This document shows positions 37,046 to 45,103 of a stretch of 64,000 nt of DNA, piece after piece; within the stretch, counting starts at the first letter, position 1; every line of letters begins with the position of its first letter. The position numbers and the translations under genes were made by a program. A model generated the notes under the pieces. That model ran no database searches. It saw only the letters and a program-made list of their open reading frames with translations, and was not told where the DNA came from. This DNA is from Streptococcus infantis (GTDB lineage: Bacteria; Bacillota; Bacilli; Lactobacillales; Streptococcaceae), in NCBI RefSeq assembly GCF_000960085.1, contig NZ_JYGT01000010.1:186001-250000 (forward strand), given 5' to 3'.

Positions 37046-37207
37046 ATGAAGAAAGAGGATATTTTAACAAAAATCGCAAAAAATAGAATTGGCGCTGAAA
37101 CGCTAGAAACGAGAAATAGCGACAGCCTTGACTTTTATGACATCAGCGTTTGGGCATTGAAAGAAATGCTTGAACAAGCCTATGAAGCAGGTAGAAAAGC
37201 AAAATAA
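37046..37207 (+). CDS. DUF6900-like small protein (53 aa)
   Basis: MKKEDILTKIAKNRIGAETL, then a DSLDFYDISVW segment and EMLEQAYEAGRKA, a pattern seen in small proteins of phages and conjugative elements (DUF6900). The start at 37046 is preferred because the upstream in-frame ATG overlaps the promoter. Unknown function. Confidence 0.65.
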   Translation: MKKEDILTKIAKNRIGAETLETRNSDSLDFYDISVWALKEMLEQAYEAGRKAK

Positions 37208-37213
37208 AAAAAA

Positions 37214-37243
37214 CAGAGCCTTACCCAAATGGGAAGGCTTTTT
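37214..37243 (+). terminator. Terminator after the DUF6900-like gene
   Basis: AGCCTTaCCC pairs with GGGaAAGGCT around AAAT, followed by TTTTTGC, just before the SAM synthetase gene. Confidence 0.8.
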
Positions 37244-37257
37244 GCGTGGAGGAAAGA

Positions 37258-38295
37258 ATGATTATTACGAGTGAACAAGTATCTAATGGCCATCCAGATA
37301 AAATTTGTGACCAGATTTCAGATGCAGTTCTAATAGTTTGTTTAGAACAAGATAAGAATAGCAGGGTTGCAGTAGAAACTCTTATCAAAGATAATCATAT
37401 AGTGGTTGCTGGTGAAATGAAAACAACAGCCTTATTTGATTTAAAAACTGTTGTTCGAAATGTCGTTAAACCACTAGGAATGGATAATATCATTGTGACG
37501 AATCTTATCGGATTACAAAGTGATGATATTTCTCAAGGTGTTGATACAGGAGGTGCTGGAGACCAAGGGATGATGTATGGCTATGCAACTGATGAAACTG
37601 ACGAATACTTACCACTTCCATACGTTTTAGCAACTCGTGTTCTTGAGAATCTTATGGAACTTCAGCATCCGCTCTTAGGGAAAGATACTAAGGCACAGGT
37701 TTCTTATGATTATGACAATAAAAGAATTACAACATTCTTAGTATCAATTCAGCATAGCGATGAAATGACAATTGAGAATTTAAGAGTAATTGTTAAAGAA
37801 TCTATGATGAAAATTGCTAAACGGTATAGACAAAACCTTGATTTTAATATTTTAGTGAATCCCACTGGTCGTTTCGTTCTTGGTGGTTCTTATGCAGATG
37901 CTGGAGTTACTGGAAGAAAAATTATCGCTGATACCTATGGTGGATTTGCGCATCATGGTGGTGGTGCATTTTCAGGAAAGGATCCAAGTAAAGTGGATCG
38001 CTCAGGAGCTTATATGGCACGTAAGATTGCAAAAGACATCGTTCGTGAAGGATATGCTAAACGATGCGAAGTTCAATTAGCATACGCTATAGGGGTCGCA
38101 GAACCGGTTTCTATTCATGTAGAAACATTTGGGACAAGTAAGTATACGAGCAAACAATTGGTAGGAATGATTAGAGAACGGTACGATTTAACACCGAAAG
38201 GGATTATCAAGGAGTTGGATCTTCTAAACGTAGACTACACTCAATCTACATGTTTTGGACATTTTACGAAATCAACTTTTCCTTGGGAGCAGTAA
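37258..38295 (+). CDS. Phage S-adenosylmethionine synthetase
   Basis: MetK-type enzyme making SAM from methionine and ATP. The signatures GHPDKICDQISD (11-22), GAGDQGMMYGYA and GGGAFSGKDPSKVDRSGAY are intact, so it is probably active; at 345 residues it is about 50 shorter than chromosomal MetK. The ATG at 37258 is chosen since GGAGGAAAG precedes it. It lies upstream of two DNA methyltransferase genes, which suggests that the phage raises SAM supply for DNA modification. Confidence 0.92.
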   Translation: MIITSEQVSNGHPDKICDQISDAVLIVCLEQDKNSRVAVETLIKDNHIVVAGEMKTTALFDLKTVVRNVVKPLGMDNIIVTNLIGLQSDDISQGVDTGGAGDQGMMYGYATDETDEYLPLPYVLATRVLENLMELQHPLLGKDTKAQVSYDYDNKRITTFLVSIQHSDEMTIENLRVIVKESMMKIAKRYRQNLDFNILVNPTGRFVLGGSYADAGVTGRKIIADTYGGFAHHGGGAFSGKDPSKVDRSGAYMARKIAKDIVREGYAKRCEVQLAYAIGVAEPVSIHVETFGTSKYTSKQLVGMIRERYDLTPKGIIKELDLLNVDYTQSTCFGHFTKSTFPWEQ

Positions 38296-38296
38296 G

Positions 38297-38662
38297 ATGC
38301 CACGTAGACCAAGAACACCCTGCAAGCAGAATGGTTGTCCAAACCTTGTGACCTATGGAAACAAGTACTGCTATGACCACAAGACTAACCACGCACTTGA
38401 CGCCAAGACAACTAAAGCTAAAGGTTACAATGCACGGTGGAATAAGGCACGGATTCGTTACTTAAAGCTCAATCCTCTCTGTGTTTACTGTCAAAGAGAG
38501 GGACGACTGGCCAAGGCAACAGTGGTTGACCATATCACTCCCCACCGAGGTGACCAAGAACTTTTTTGGAATCAATCTAACTGGCAAGCCCTTTGTAAAT
38601 CTTGTCATGATAGAAAGACCAAGACGACTGATAGATATGTGGAATATACCTATCGGTTTTAA
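38297..38662 (+). CDS. HNH endonuclease (packaging-associated)
   Basis: A 121-residue HNH nuclease with zinc cysteines (CVYC, CKSC) and the core VVDHITPHRG, QSNWQALCKSCHDRKT. The start 1 base after the SAM synthetase stop is chosen because it gives the family N-terminus MPRRPRTPCKQNGCPN. In cos-type phages such enzymes assist terminase at the cos site, consistent with the GC-rich block that follows. Confidence 0.9.
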   Translation: MPRRPRTPCKQNGCPNLVTYGNKYCYDHKTNHALDAKTTKAKGYNARWNKARIRYLKLNPLCVYCQREGRLAKATVVDHITPHRGDQELFWNQSNWQALCKSCHDRKTKTTDRYVEYTYRF

Positions 38663-38694
38663 TATTGTAGATTCGTACTAAAAGTATTTATTTT

Positions 38695-38775
38695 TTTCTC
38701 TCTGGGGTAGGGGGGATAAAATCTCTAACCCCTTGTCTGTAAAAGACCGACGCCCCCTTAAACGTAAAATTTCGC
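38695..38775. other. Probable cos (packaging) region
   Basis: Inside a gene-free 260 bp after the HNH gene lies an unusually G/C-run-rich block: TGGGGTAGGGGGGATAAAA, CTAACCCC, GACCGACGCCCCCTTAA and AAAATTTCGCAAAATT. I recall blocks of this kind after HNH genes in other Firmicute cos phages. The cut site itself cannot be placed. Confidence 0.45.
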
Positions 38776-38850
38776 AAAATTGATAGGGTGGGATATAAAA
38801 ATCAATTCAAAATAGTAAAGAATCCAGTAAGAATATAGAATTAAGTGAGT

Positions 38851-38892
38851 GTTATTTTCGTAAATTCGTTTAAATTTAGGTACGAAAATAAC
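38851..38892. promoter_or_regulatory. Perfect 12-bp inverted repeat upstream of the HTH/zinc gene
   Basis: GTTATTTTCGTA and TACGAAAATAAC are exact reverse complements separated by 18 bases, 33 bp before the start. The right arm is followed by CTTATTTTTTAG, so it could be a terminator; an operator is the alternative. Confidence 0.5.
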
Positions 38893-38924
38893 CTTATTTT
38901 TTAGTATAAAAGTGAGGAACAGGT

Positions 38925-39356
38925 ATGAATAACTTTCAACGAGAACAAATTTGGTTACTTAGGAAAAATGGTTTAGGATACGGTGAAGTTTCTAAAGTAA
39001 TTGGTTTATCTAAAGACTCTGTTAAGAAGTATTGTAAAAGACATCCTGAGTTAAAGGGACAAGGAACATTACCGTATTTGATGGTTGAGAAACGAGTTCA
39101 AGATGGTACAAACTGTCCTCAATGTTTTCAACCTATGGTTCCTAATAAAACTGGACGACCGAAGAAATTTTGCTCAGATAGGTGCAGAATAAATTGGTGG
39201 AAAAATCATCAAGAGGAGCATGATAAGGAACAAACTGCATATGAAGAAATGACTTGCCAGTGTTGTGGTAGGTCATTTTTATCTTATGCCAATCCCAATA
39301 GAAAGTATTGTAGCCATGCCTGCTACATACAGATAAGATTTTACAAAGGAGTCTAA
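38925..39356 (+). CDS. HTH protein with two treble-clef zinc motifs
   Basis: A 143-residue protein with an N-terminal resolvase-type HTH (IWLLRKNGLGYGEVSKVIGLSKDSVKKY). Two zinc motifs follow: CPQC with CSDRC, and CQCC with CSHAC. The pattern is frequent next to phage methyltransferases and terminases, probably as a DNA-binding regulator. It lies 1 base from the ParB-methyltransferase gene. Confidence 0.75.
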   Translation: MNNFQREQIWLLRKNGLGYGEVSKVIGLSKDSVKKYCKRHPELKGQGTLPYLMVEKRVQDGTNCPQCFQPMVPNKTGRPKKFCSDRCRINWWKNHQEEHDKEQTAYEEMTCQCCGRSFLSYANPNRKYCSHACYIQIRFYKGV

Positions 39357-39357
39357 A

Positions 39358-40614
39358 ATGACGAAGCAACCAACAATGGAAATAAAAGAACTTCCTCTGA
39401 AAGAATTAAAGCCTGCAGCTTATAATCCTCGAAAGAAACTGAAAAAAGGGGATAAAGAATATGAAAAAATTAAAAAGTCGCTTCTTAAGTTTGGATATGT
39501 TGATCCTATTATTGTCAATGAAGATTTAACTGTAATTGGTGGTCATCAACGCTTGACAGTTCTTAAAGACTTAGACTATGAAACTGCTAAGTGCGTCATC
39601 GTTGATTTACCCAAAGAAGATGAGAAAGCATTGAACATTGCACTCAATAAGATTACAGGTCAATGGGATGAAGCTCTCTTAGCGGACTTACTTTTGGATT
39701 TACAGGAGTCTGATTTCAATCTAGACCTTACTGGTTTTGAGCCACCAGAGATTGATGACATCCTCTCAAATGTCCATGACAAGGAGTTGTCTGAAGATGA
39801 GTTTGATGTGGAAGAAGAATTGAAGAAACCAACGGTATCAAGACATGGGGACATTTGGCAATTGGGAAAACATAGAGTCATTTGTGGTGATTCTACAAAA
39901 GCTGAAACCTATAAGCAGTTGCTAGATGATAGGAAAGCTAATTTAGTAGTAACGGACCCACCTTATAATGTGGACGTTGAAGAGACGGCTGGGAAAATCC
40001 TAAATGATAATATGTCTGACGGAGACTTCTATCAGTTTCTCCTTTCTATGTTTACTCAAGTAGAAAATCACATGGAAGATGATGCGTCTATCTATGTTTT
40101 TCATGCAGATACGGAAGGACTCAACTTCCGTAAAGCTTTTAAAGATGCTGGTTTCTATTTGAGTGGGTGTTGCATCTGGAAAAAGAACTCACTTGTATTA
40201 GGTCGTAGCCCATATCAATGGCAACATGAACCTTGTTTATATGGGTGGAAGAAAAAAGGAAAGCATCAATGGTTTAGTGATCGGAAGCAAACTACCATTT
40301 GGGAATATGACCGTCCTAAGTCTAGTAAAGACCACCCAACCATGAAACCAATTCAACTTATGGCTTACCCTATTCAAAACTCTTCTATGCGTGGAACAAT
40401 AGTTTTAGATCCATTTTTAGGTTCTGGTTCTACTTTAATAGCTGCAGATCAGACTGGACGTGTTTGTTATGGAATAGAGCTGGATGAAAAGTTTGTGGAT
40501 GTCATTGTTAAACGCTATATAGAAGTTACAGGCGATACTGAAGTAACCGTACAACGTAATCATGAGGTTTTAACTTATAACCAAGTGTTAAAGGAGTTGG
40601 AGGAACAAGTATGA
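39358..40614 (+). CDS. ParB-domain DNA methyltransferase (N6A/N4C)
   Basis: A 418-residue fusion. The N-terminal ParB/Srx domain has NPRKK, VIGGHQRL and ALNKITGQWDE. The C-terminal beta-type methylase has DPPYN (from D200) and FLGSGST (about 353). Such enzymes occur as orphan methylases in phages and can protect phage DNA. Start overlaps the previous region by a short gap; it overlaps the cytosine methyltransferase by ATGA. Confidence 0.92.
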   Translation: MTKQPTMEIKELPLKELKPAAYNPRKKLKKGDKEYEKIKKSLLKFGYVDPIIVNEDLTVIGGHQRLTVLKDLDYETAKCVIVDLPKEDEKALNIALNKITGQWDEALLADLLLDLQESDFNLDLTGFEPPEIDDILSNVHDKELSEDEFDVEEELKKPTVSRHGDIWQLGKHRVICGDSTKAETYKQLLDDRKANLVVTDPPYNVDVEETAGKILNDNMSDGDFYQFLLSMFTQVENHMEDDASIYVFHADTEGLNFRKAFKDAGFYLSGCCIWKKNSLVLGRSPYQWQHEPCLYGWKKKGKHQWFSDRKQTTIWEYDRPKSSKDHPTMKPIQLMAYPIQNSSMRGTIVLDPFLGSGSTLIAADQTGRVCYGIELDEKFVDVIVKRYIEVTGDTEVTVQRNHEVLTYNQVLKELEEQV

Positions 40615-41792
40615 CATTAACGTTTCTAGATTTCTTTTCCGGAGTTGGTGGCTTTCGACATGGGCTAGAATTAGCAGGAATGAAGTGTATAGGATTTTGC
40701 GAAAAAGATAAGTTTGCACGCAAATCTTATGAAGCAATGTATGATACGAAAGGAGAATGGTTTCATGACGATATCACAACAATCGATTCAACACGATTAC
40801 CAAAAGCAGATCTCTGGTGTGCGGGAAGCCCTTGTCAAAATGTGTCTATCGCAGGGAAACGAGCCGGCCTATACGGTGAGCGAAGTGGACTCTTTTTTAC
40901 ATTTGTTGAACTCATCAAAAGCCAAAAAGAAGAAGATAAACCCGAATGGGTTCTCCTTGAAAATGTTAAAGGACTTTTATCAAGTGGTGGGGGACGAGAT
41001 TATCTCGACTATCTCTCTATCTTGGATGAATCAGGGTATGACCTTGAGTGGCAAGTGTTTAACTCAAAAGATTACGGAGTACCACAAAATAGAGAACGCA
41101 TCTATACTATCGGACATCTTAGAAGAAAAGGTCGACGACAAGTACTACCTATCAGCAGAGAAAGCAGTAGCCATCTTAAGCAACTTGTAGGCGGTATGCA
41201 AAGCTACCGTGTCTACGACCCTAGTGGTATTGCAACAACACTTGTTGGAGAGGGTGGGGGACTAGGAGCTAAGACAGGTCTTTATCTGATTGACCAATCA
41301 CTAACTGAACCAAAGTTAACTGAAGAAGCAAGATGTATAACTGCTCGTTATACTGCTGGTGCGACAAAGCGAACAGCAATGAACTCTGGAGTGCTTGAGG
41401 TCCAACCAATTTTGACACAAGGTATCAAGGTTAGGAACGGAACAAAGCAAGGTTACCAATTGGCGGAGGTTGGTGACTCGGTTGATCTTTCTTATCCAAG
41501 TTCATTAACGAGAAGGGCAAGAGTAGGGAGAGGAATAGCTCACAACGTTTCATGTAGCTGCCAGATGGGTGCCGTAGTTTGGAATGGTCGTGCTGTCAAA
41601 ATTAGAAGACTTACTCCAAAAGAGTGTTTCAGACTTCAAGGTTTCAGTGATGACTTATTTGAAAAGGCAAAAGCTGTAAATTCTGATGCACAACTCTATA
41701 AACAAGCAGGAAACGGAGTCACAGTACCAGTTGTTTATGCTATTGGTTGTGCCATATTATCTTCAAAAATATCATCAGAAATAACTGGATAA
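40611..41792 (+). CDS. C5-cytosine DNA methyltransferase
   Basis: A 393-residue Dcm-type enzyme: FFSGVGGF (motif I), GSPCQ with catalytic C75 (motif IV), ENVKG (VI), QNRERIY (VIII), RLTPKECFRLQGF (IX) and QAGNGV (X). All motifs are intact. No partner nuclease is adjacent, so it is probably an orphan enzyme protecting phage DNA. A second frame stays open for 158 codons across its middle. Confidence 0.94.
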   Translation: MTLTFLDFFSGVGGFRHGLELAGMKCIGFCEKDKFARKSYEAMYDTKGEWFHDDITTIDSTRLPKADLWCAGSPCQNVSIAGKRAGLYGERSGLFFTFVELIKSQKEEDKPEWVLLENVKGLLSSGGGRDYLDYLSILDESGYDLEWQVFNSKDYGVPQNRERIYTIGHLRRKGRRQVLPISRESSSHLKQLVGGMQSYRVYDPSGIATTLVGEGGGLGAKTGLYLIDQSLTEPKLTEEARCITARYTAGATKRTAMNSGVLEVQPILTQGIKVRNGTKQGYQLAEVGDSVDLSYPSSLTRRARVGRGIAHNVSCSCQMGAVVWNGRAVKIRRLTPKECFRLQGFSDDLFEKAKAVNSDAQLYKQAGNGVTVPVVYAIGCAILSSKISSEITG

Positions 41793-41814
41793 AAATGAAC
41801 TTTAGAGTTAATAT
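41786..41814 (+). promoter_or_regulatory. Promoter family member C (TGGATA-N17-TAATAT)
   Basis: The -35-like block overlaps the stop codon of the cytosine methyltransferase gene. TTTAGAGT precedes TAATAT, as in member B, and AACAAAAGAGAAGAGG follows, similar to A. Confidence 0.6.
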
Positions 41815-41843
41815 GTACTAAACAAAAGAGAAGAGGTTGTATT

Positions 41844-42056
41844 ATGGATGACTTAAAAGTAAAGACTTTGAAATCATTGTATCCAAATGGAACTCGAGTC
41901 AAATTACTCGAAATGGAGGATCCATTTGCACCACCTATAGGTACTCTCGGTACGGTAATTGGTGTTGATGATATTGGTTCAATTTTAGTAAGTTGGGATA
42001 ACGGACAAAGTTTAAATGTACTTTACGGGATTGATAAAATAATGAAATTGAGATAG
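41844..42056 (+). CDS. DUF4314 family protein (70 aa)
   Basis: Fits DUF4314: YPNGTRVKLLEMEDPFAPP, IGTLGTVIGVDDIGSILVSWDNG, LNVLYG. It looks like a small SH3-like beta-barrel, common in phages and conjugative elements, function unknown. AGAGG precedes the ATG. Probably expressed from promoter C with the next gene. Confidence 0.85.
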   Translation: MDDLKVKTLKSLYPNGTRVKLLEMEDPFAPPIGTLGTVIGVDDIGSILVSWDNGQSLNVLYGIDKIMKLR

Positions 42057-42058
42057 TT

Positions 42059-42289
42059 ATGTGGGAAATGATAACTAGAGAATTCAATGGTCGGCACTAT
42101 CATATTGAGTTTCTTAGGGAATACAGTACTTATGATCGACATATTGATGGAGCTTGGATAGCAATCCTAAAAATTAAACGAAATAAAGAAATAGTTTTTC
42201 ATTATGAATATGGTAAAATCACTGACCGAATGGATGATTTTGATAAAATTATCTATCAAGAAATAGTGGATACATACAATAAATTATAA
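42059..42289 (+). CDS. Hypothetical protein (76 aa)
   Basis: Not recognised. It is aromatic-rich (YHIEFLREYSTYDRH, VFHYEYGK), soluble, and 2 bp after the DUF4314 gene; a slightly later ATG at 42068 is also possible. It ends at a clear terminator, closing a two-gene unit. Confidence 0.6.
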   Translation: MWEMITREFNGRHYHIEFLREYSTYDRHIDGAWIAILKIKRNKEIVFHYEYGKITDRMDDFDKIIYQEIVDTYNKL

Positions 42290-42291
42290 TT

Positions 42292-42316
42292 TGGAACTCG
42301 ATGTGAGTTCTTTTTA
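42292..42316 (+). terminator. Terminator before the terminase genes
   Basis: GAACTC pairs with GAGTTC around GATGT, followed by TTTTTATTTT. Confidence 0.85.
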
Positions 42317-42333
42317 TTTTAGGAGGTGAATTA

Positions 42334-42807
42334 GTGGCAATTAGAGGACGTAAACCGAAACCTACAAATTTAAAAGTTCTAGAAGGTAATCCTGGTAAAC
42401 GGCCTCTCCCAACGAATGAAGTAAAACCTCAAAAGAAGGCTCCACGTTGCCCCCAGTGGCTTGAAGAAGATGCTAAGAGGGAATGGAAGCGGATGGGAAA
42501 AATATTGGAACAAATGGGATTACTGACGGAAATGGATATGACTGCATTTGCAGGTTATTGTCAAGCTTACGCACGGTGGAAAGAAGCAGAGGAGTTTTTA
42601 TCAAAACATGGTTCTATCTTAAAGACACCAAATGGGTATTTACAGCAAGTTCCACAAGTTTCAATTAGTCAAACTAATTTAAAAATCATGCTGAAGTTTT
42701 GTGAACAATTTGGTCTAACCCCATCCGCTAGGAATCGTTTAGCTACTATGGATTCAGAGGTTGGTAACGGTGACGAAATGGAAGATTTGTTGGGAGGTTT
42801 ACTATGA
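42334..42807 (+). CDS. Terminase small subunit, P27 family
   Basis: A 157-residue DNA-recognition subunit: GRKPKPTNLKVLEGNPGKR at the N-terminus, then PQWLEEDAKREWKRM and a C-terminal LTPSARNRL. GTG start with AGGAGGTG 6 bases ahead. Overlaps the large subunit by ATGA. Confidence 0.93.
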   Translation: MAIRGRKPKPTNLKVLEGNPGKRPLPTNEVKPQKKAPRCPQWLEEDAKREWKRMGKILEQMGLLTEMDMTAFAGYCQAYARWKEAEEFLSKHGSILKTPNGYLQQVPQVSISQTNLKIMLKFCEQFGLTPSARNRLATMDSEVGNGDEMEDLLGGLL

Positions 42808-44396
42808 CTTTTCATTATGAACCAACTCCTTTTATGCTAGCTACATCACATTATGATAAAAGTAAGGCTGATAGAGCAGTGACTTTTATTCAAAACCTTT
42901 GTCATACTAAAGGAAAATGGGCAGGTCAGAAGTTTATACTTTTACCTTGGCAGGAACAGATAGTACGAGATATATTTGGGATTGTTAAAGAAGATGGGAA
43001 TAGACAATTTCTAACTGCTTATATTGAAATTCCAAAAAAGAATGGGAAGAGTGAACTAGCAGCAGCAATCGCTCTTTATCTCCTTTATGCAGATAATGAA
43101 GCTAGTGCAGAAGTTTATGGTGCTGCATGCGATCGAAATCAAGCCTCTATTGTATTCGATGTAGCAAAACAAATGGTACTAATGAGTCGACCTTTAGAGA
43201 AACGTTCAAAAATTATGGGAGCTACGAAACGAATTGTTAACTACTCTAATGCAGGTTTCTATCAAGTTTTATCCGCTGAGACTGGTACAAAACATGGTCT
43301 CAATGTTTCAGGACTCGTGTTTGACGAAATTCATGCGCAACCCAATCGCCACCTTTATGATGTCTTAACTAAAGGTTCAGGAGATGCACGAGAACAACCC
43401 TTATTTTTCATCATTACTACTGCAGGAACAGATAAGAATTCAATTTGTTACGAGTTACACACAAAAGCACTTGATATTTTAAACAGCAGAAAGAAAGATA
43501 CATCTTTTTATCCTATCGTTTATGGTTTATCTGATGAAGAGGACTGGAATGACGAAAGTAACTGGTTAAAAGCTAATCCGTCATTAGGTCATACCATTGG
43601 CTTAGACCGTGTCAGAGAAGCATATAAACAAGCACTTGATAATCCTGCTGAAGAAAATGTATTCAAGCAACTACGGCTAAATATGTGGACAAATTCTACA
43701 GTTGCTTGGATTCCAGAACATGTATACAACAAAGGGGATGCACCAATCAATTTTGAAAGTTTGAAAGGTCGTGGGTGTTATGCAGGACTAGACTTGTCAA
43801 GTACATCCGATATCACAGCCTTTGTCTTAGTTTTTCCACCTAGGAATGAACTAGAAAATTACATCATTCTACCCTATTTCTGGTTACCAAAAGATACTCT
43901 TGAACTTCGTTGTCGTAGAGATCATGTTTTGTATGATGTATGGGAACGGCAAGGTTATCTAAAGACGACAGAGGGTAATGTTGTTCATTATGGCTTTATA
44001 GAGAAGTTCATTGAGGAATTATCAAAGCTATACAATATAAAAGAAATCGCCTATGATAGATGGAACGCCACACAAATGGTGCAGAATTTAGAAGATATGG
44101 GACTGACGATGATTCCTTTTGGTCAGGGGTACAAGGATATGAGTCCACCGTCAAAGGAATTATTCAAACTTATGATGGAAGGTCGTATACAACACGGAGG
44201 ACAACCTGTTTTAAAATGGATGTCGCAAAACGTAGTTATGCGCCAAGACCCTGCAGGCAATATCAAACCAGATAAAGAGAAATCAATTGAAAAAATCGAT
44301 GGAATTGTTGCTCTTATAATGGGGATTGATAGATGTATTAGACACCAAAATAATGATAGTAGTATTTATGATGAGCGAGGAATACTAAGCTTTTAG
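42804..44396 (+). CDS. Terminase large subunit (HK97-like)
   Basis: Packaging motor, 530 residues. The ATPase has IPKKNGKSELAA (about 76-87) and Walker B LVFDEIHAQP; the C-terminal nuclease has GLDLSSTSDITAF and late acidic residues. It pairs with the P27 small subunit, the usual combination in HK97-type cos phages. Confidence 0.95.
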   Translation: MTFHYEPTPFMLATSHYDKSKADRAVTFIQNLCHTKGKWAGQKFILLPWQEQIVRDIFGIVKEDGNRQFLTAYIEIPKKNGKSELAAAIALYLLYADNEASAEVYGAACDRNQASIVFDVAKQMVLMSRPLEKRSKIMGATKRIVNYSNAGFYQVLSAETGTKHGLNVSGLVFDEIHAQPNRHLYDVLTKGSGDAREQPLFFIITTAGTDKNSICYELHTKALDILNSRKKDTSFYPIVYGLSDEEDWNDESNWLKANPSLGHTIGLDRVREAYKQALDNPAEENVFKQLRLNMWTNSTVAWIPEHVYNKGDAPINFESLKGRGCYAGLDLSSTSDITAFVLVFPPRNELENYIILPYFWLPKDTLELRCRRDHVLYDVWERQGYLKTTEGNVVHYGFIEKFIEELSKLYNIKEIAYDRWNATQMVQNLEDMGLTMIPFGQGYKDMSPPSKELFKLMMEGRIQHGGQPVLKWMSQNVVMRQDPAGNIKPDKEKSIEKIDGIVALIMGIDRCIRHQNNDSSIYDERGILSF

Positions 44397-44449
44397 TTGA
44401 ATTCTAAATCTAAAGATGATACAATGTATTTACAAAACATCTTTACAAA
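44397..44449 (+). promoter_or_regulatory. Promoter and operator of the toxin-antitoxin cassette
   Basis: TTGAAT and TACAAT are spaced exactly 17 bp (44397-44425). The inverted repeat AAAGATG/CATCTTT (44412-44418, 44438-44444) and two direct TTTACAAA copies 13 bp apart overlap the start region, as in antitoxin autoregulation. Confidence 0.65.
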
Positions 44450-44461
44450 GAGGTATTAATC

Positions 44462-44755
44462 ATGGCAAGTACTCAACCTGTTAATTTTAGAGCAGATTCG
44501 ACTTTTTACCAACAAACGAAAGAAATCTTAGCTGATGAAAAGTTAACCCTGTCAGATATCTTTAATGCTGCACTTCGTAAAATTGCGACAGGTGCAGTTG
44601 ATCCCAAAGAGTTCGTATTTAGTGATTCACAAGAGACTCAATATCAGGTTGCTTTTGAAGATTTGAAAAAGGAAATCTTGTTGGGCCATCAAGAAATTGA
44701 GCAAGGGAAACTAACGTCTTTAGCAGATGTAAGAAAGGAATTTGGACTTGAGTAA
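44462..44755 (+). CDS. RelB/DinJ-like antitoxin
   Basis: A 97-residue protein with a ribbon-helix-helix-like N-terminus (VNFRADSTFYQQTKEIL, LTLSDIFNAALRKIA) as in RelB/DinJ antitoxins. The C-terminus would wrap the toxin. AAAGAGG precedes the ATG. Its stop overlaps the toxin start. Confidence 0.82.
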   Translation: MASTQPVNFRADSTFYQQTKEILADEKLTLSDIFNAALRKIATGAVDPKEFVFSDSQETQYQVAFEDLKKEILLGHQEIEQGKLTSLADVRKEFGLE

Positions 44756-45086
44756 TCATAAACGTTACCATGTTTCTCTTACGGATCAAGCTAAGAAAGA
44801 CTTGAGAGAAATACATGATTATATTGTACTGAATTTTTATAGCCAGCAATCTGCCGATAGTAAATTAGACCTTATTTTAACGGCACTAGAAACTTTAGAA
44901 ACATTTCCAGAAGCATGTCCTTTGGTATCGAGTCGAGGTTACGGTGAATTAACAGATGACGGAAAACGTTACCGATATATGCCAATTGAAAACTACTTAG
45001 CTTTTTATTATATCGAGAAATATGAGGTTTATGTCTCTAGAATTTTAAATTCCAAGCAGAATTGGGCTAAGTTATTCAATAAGTAA
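44748..45086 (+). CDS. ParE/RelE-family toxin
   Basis: A 112-residue protein of the RelE/ParE fold: YHVSLTDQAKKDLREIHDYI, LETLETFPEACPLV, RYMPIENYLAFYYI, VYVSRILNSKQNW. TTG at 44748 is preferred to the in-frame TTG at 44742, because AAGGAA lies 8 bases ahead of it. Whether it targets gyrase (ParE) or mRNA (RelE) cannot be told. It overlaps the antitoxin by 8 bases. Confidence 0.85.
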   Translation: MSNHKRYHVSLTDQAKKDLREIHDYIVLNFYSQQSADSKLDLILTALETLETFPEACPLVSSRGYGELTDDGKRYRYMPIENYLAFYYIEKYEVYVSRILNSKQNWAKLFNK

Positions 45087-45103
45087 ATTCAATTATAATT
45101 TGT

